A stretch of 64,000 bases of DNA from Aestuariimicrobium kwangyangense DSM 21549 (lineage in GTDB: Bacteria; Actinomycetota; Actinomycetes; Propionibacteriales; Propionibacteriaceae), in NCBI RefSeq assembly GCF_000421525.1, contig NZ_ATXE01000002.1, forward strand, positions 186,001 through 250,000, in the 5' to 3' direction. The notes under the pieces were generated by a model. The model was not told the origin of the DNA. It ran no database searches and worked only from the letters and a program-made list of their open reading frames with translations. The stretch's first letter is position 1, and every line of letters starts with the position of its first letter. Positions 62,306 to 64,000 of the stretch are shown here, one piece after another. Both the position numbers and the translations under genes were made by a program.

Positions 62306-62446
62306 ATGTTGGAGCGACTGAGCCATGCCCGCATCGTGTGTGGATGCAGGGTCACTCTCCAGTTTGTCCTCATCGGTTCTCTTGCGGGACGCTCCTACAG
62401 CGGGATGCCCCTCGATGCTGGCCTCTCTAGGTCAGGCGTTCGTTAA
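62306..62446 (+). CDS. Possible 46-residue peptide gene
   Basis: ATG to TAA, preceded at 11 nt by a consensus AGGAGG and, farther up, by a palindrome-covered -10. Third positions are mostly G/C. The peptide begins MLERLSHARIVCGCRVTLQF and is basic, with a CxC pair. An overlapping frame from ATG 62296 (43 residues, Cys-rich) is spaced too close to the ribosome site and has weaker codon bias. No similarity is recognised. Confidence 0.35.
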   Translation: MLERLSHARIVCGCRVTLQFVLIGSLAGRSYSGMPLDAGLSRSGVR

Positions 62447-62636
62447 CGGCCAACAGGTAGTAGAGAGCATGAGTGCGAGCCGCTGCCCTCTTCTTCATTG
62501 CTTCCTGGGCAGCTGGGGTCAGTGGGGGCTCCAAGGAAGGCAGCTCCCATGGCCAACGTCGCCGGTTGGATGAGCTCAGCGACAGCACCATCGCCAAATT
62601 GGTGGTGCCACAACTAGGCGCAGACGGAGGCGGCAC
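62427..62636 (-). CDS. Possible small gene (69 residues)
   Basis: GTG at 62636 to TAG. The C-terminal half is helical and basic (TPAAQEAMKKRAAARTHALY) with G/C-biased third positions, suggesting real coding sequence. There is no ribosome site; an internal ATG at 62591 is an alternative. It follows the 49-residue frame by 14 nt on the same strand. It may be a truncated remnant. Confidence 0.35.
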   Translation of the reverse strand: MPPPSAPSCGTTNLAMVLSLSSSNRRRWPWELPSLEPPLTPAAQEAMKKRAAARTHALYYLLAVNERLT

Positions 62637-62650
62637 TGACCCGGTGCGGT

Positions 62651-62800
62651 TCAGGCGGTGGTGGTGGCAGTGTTGAGGCGGAGGTCGCCTCCGATGAGTT
62701 CGGCGTAGCCAGAGGTGGTAGTTTGCCCCGTGCCCATGTCGACGAAATCGGTCTGGGTCCCGGAGTGCGTGCAGCAGTCCCCCCCGAACCTTCCCGTCAT
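62651..62800 (-). CDS. Possible 49-residue Thr-rich peptide gene
   Basis: ATG at 62800 overlaps the stop of the gene upstream as ATGA, a usual sign of coupling. The peptide begins MTGRFGGDCCTHSGTQTDF and ends RLNTATTTA: two adjacent Cys, many Thr and Gly, no membrane segment. Third positions are strongly G/C-biased. It could be a small secreted or modified peptide, or the tail of a degraded gene. No similarity is recognised. Confidence 0.4.
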   Translation of the reverse strand: MTGRFGGDCCTHSGTQTDFVDMGTGQTTTSGYAELIGGDLRLNTATTTA

Positions 62801-63246
62801 CTGCGTTGTAGGTATAGCAACCGACCCGTATCACCCAATGAATAGCGGGTGAACCTTCGCTTAACCTCTACACGTATTGGTCTCGAAAGTTGCGCCTCAA
62901 GCCAAGCGCTGGCCACTGCAAAACAAAGATCCACAGAGTAGTCTCCCCCACCCAAGAGCGCGCTGTCTTCCTCGGAGAAGTCATCCATCAGATGTCCGGT
63001 ACTCCAATTGCACGCAAGTCTCGTGGGTGAGCCGATTGGCCATAGCGCGATCTCAAGAGAGATGAAATTGGTTGACAACCCGGGAAGTTGCACATGATAC
63101 AGGTATGGCACCAGCAATTCCGAACCGAAAGTGGTTGTGTGCTCCGCTGAAACACCGAACCGGTCCAGCTCGATCTCCGCGAGTAGGCTGGCAAGAGAGG
63201 ACTCGTCTGGAGTCCGTGGGGGACTTCCTTGGAACCACGTATTCAT
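62797..63246 (-). CDS. Hypothetical protein, unrecognised
   Basis: 149 residues, soluble, A/T-richer than the window. It contains SLASLLAEIELDRFGVSAEH, LSTNFISLEIALWPIGSP and DLCFAVASAWLEAQLSRPI. No domain is recognised. Its ATG lies 1 nt after the stop of the membrane-protein gene upstream, so the two are coupled. The 3' end overlaps the 49-residue frame. Confidence 0.55.
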   Translation of the reverse strand: MNTWFQGSPPRTPDESSLASLLAEIELDRFGVSAEHTTTFGSELLVPYLYHVQLPGLSTNFISLEIALWPIGSPTRLACNWSTGHLMDDFSEEDSALLGGGDYSVDLCFAVASAWLEAQLSRPIRVEVKRRFTRYSLGDTGRLLYLQRR

Positions 63247-63247
63247 T

Positions 63248-63583
63248 TCATCTCAGCCTTGAGCCATTGGAGAGGTGGAGATCAGCGACTGCCTGACCCC
63301 GCCTCAGACGCGACGTACAGATCCAGTGGATCCACTCGGACACCTGCCAGAGGCACGAGATCAGGCCGACCGTAAACATCGTCCACGTTGCCCACTCTTG
63401 GGGATGTTCTCCATCCCCTCCCGCAGCAGGGATGAACACCACCGCAACCATAGCGAGTGCGTATATGACGCCAGACCAGCGGACGAGGACCGTAAAGCGA
63501 TCCTGAGTGCGCACGCCGTAGTAAGTGGTGGCCCGAGCAATCACGCCGGCACCCAGACAGAGTCCGAAAGCGATGACAAACAC
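63248..63583 (-). CDS. Small membrane protein, unrecognised
   Basis: 111 residues with three hydrophobic segments (about 2-17, 33-54, 68-90) and a polar end. No family is recognised. GTG start with GGGGA close upstream. It begins the short minus-strand chain that continues through 62797-63246 and the small frames beyond it. Confidence 0.5.
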   Translation of the reverse strand: MFVIAFGLCLGAGVIARATTYYGVRTQDRFTVLVRWSGVIYALAMVAVVFIPAAGGDGEHPQEWATWTMFTVGLISCLWQVSEWIHWICTSRLRRGQAVADLHLSNGSRLR

Positions 63584-63677
63584 GATCCCCCGCTACTTAA
63601 CAGGGCCCTGTAGCCGAGCACCTATTAACCGTATTTGCCAAGCGCTCATGCGTACTCCCAACGCTCATTCCCGGTCA

Positions 63678-63896
63678 TTACTTGGAGTCGTTCTGCCGTG
63701 TCGGCGATGGAGTGTCCTGGTTGCGCTCAACAATTCCACGCCATACGTAGCCAAGGACAGCCCCAATGCCAATCGCAGTGACTATCCTGCCGGCCCAATA
63801 GTGCCGAAACTGTAAGGAGATAATCATGACGGCAATTATGAAGGCGGCGATAAGAATCTTATTGACGATGGTCGCACGCCGACGGGAGATATGCAT
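63678..63896 (-). CDS. Small two-helix membrane protein, unrecognised
   Basis: 72 residues from the ATG at 63896: a basic start (MHISRRRAT), helices at about 11-30 and 36-54, and a charged end. No ribosome site is clear; the longer upstream frame lacks support. The gene is A/T-rich relative to the rest of the window. Confidence 0.4.
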   Translation of the reverse strand: MHISRRRATIVNKILIAAFIIAVMIISLQFRHYWAGRIVTAIGIGAVLGYVWRGIVERNQDTPSPTRQNDSK

Positions 63897-64000
63897 GGCA
63901 GAGTCAACTCCTGGCACTCGTGTAGCTAGAAGTGTACATGGAATGGATCCTTCGAAGTAGCTGACAAGCGAAGGTGCATAGCCCAACTTACCGGTCGTAC

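Noticed and set aside
62325-62573. Plus-strand frame of 82 codons
   Set aside because: It has no ribosome site at its ATG and overlaps two better-supported small frames; Ser/Leu-rich composition suggests chance.

Overview
This window is chromosomal DNA from a high-GC actinobacterium. Evidence is the strong G/C third-position bias, frequent GTG/TTG starts, many transcripts that appear leaderless, and conserved actinobacterial blocks: the DUF151/MerR/gcvP block at 0-4 kb, and the RDD/SpoIIM/DUF58/MoxR/DUF4350/DUF4129 block at 28.7-36 kb. A pyrophosphate-dependent phosphofructokinase together with a phosphoketolase suggests a Propionibacteriales-like organism. That placement is inference.

Layout. 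0-12.9 kb is housekeeping: the end of a DUF151 nuclease, a MerR regulator, glycine decarboxylase, a YihY membrane protein, an RND efflux pump, PPi-phosphofructokinase, a TetR regulator, a TadE/G-like protein, a YrdC/YciO-type protein and small DUF proteins. 13-18.6 kb holds a sulfatase, a large secreted phosphodiester glycosidase/metallophosphoesterase fusion and a rhomboid protease. 18.6-20.5 kb is a SatD-type regulator operon with a YigZ protein. 21.8-26.6 kb is an arabinoside-utilisation operon: a LacI-like operator, GH51 arabinofuranosidase, and an ABC sugar importer without its ATPase. 26.6-28.7 kb has a PAC2 protein and FolD. 28.7-36 kb is the MoxR cluster. 36-44.5 kb has an MFS carrier and a minus-strand run of GH63-like glycosidase, short-chain dehydrogenase, topoisomerase IB and phosphoketolase. 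44.6-52.1 kb has a MarR/MFS pair, two phosphotransferases, a uronate-dehydrogenase-like enzyme, small conserved proteins, a MOSC protein and an FAD oxidoreductase.

52.3-64 kb is accessory in character. It holds poorly conserved secreted and membrane proteins, a divergent TetR/MFS drug-efflux pair with three operator copies, and (from about 58.8 kb) visibly more A/T-rich DNA. That last part carries unrecognised small genes, gene remnants, an orphan ABC exporter and a chain of small coupled genes, including a 49-residue Thr-rich peptide.

The commonest regulatory signal is a -10 hexamer of TANNNT type placed exactly 6 or 7 nt before the start codon, at ten genes on both strands, with five weaker examples. 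It implies leaderless mRNAs and decides several start codons. I saw no tRNA, rRNA, CRISPR array, transposase or integrase.
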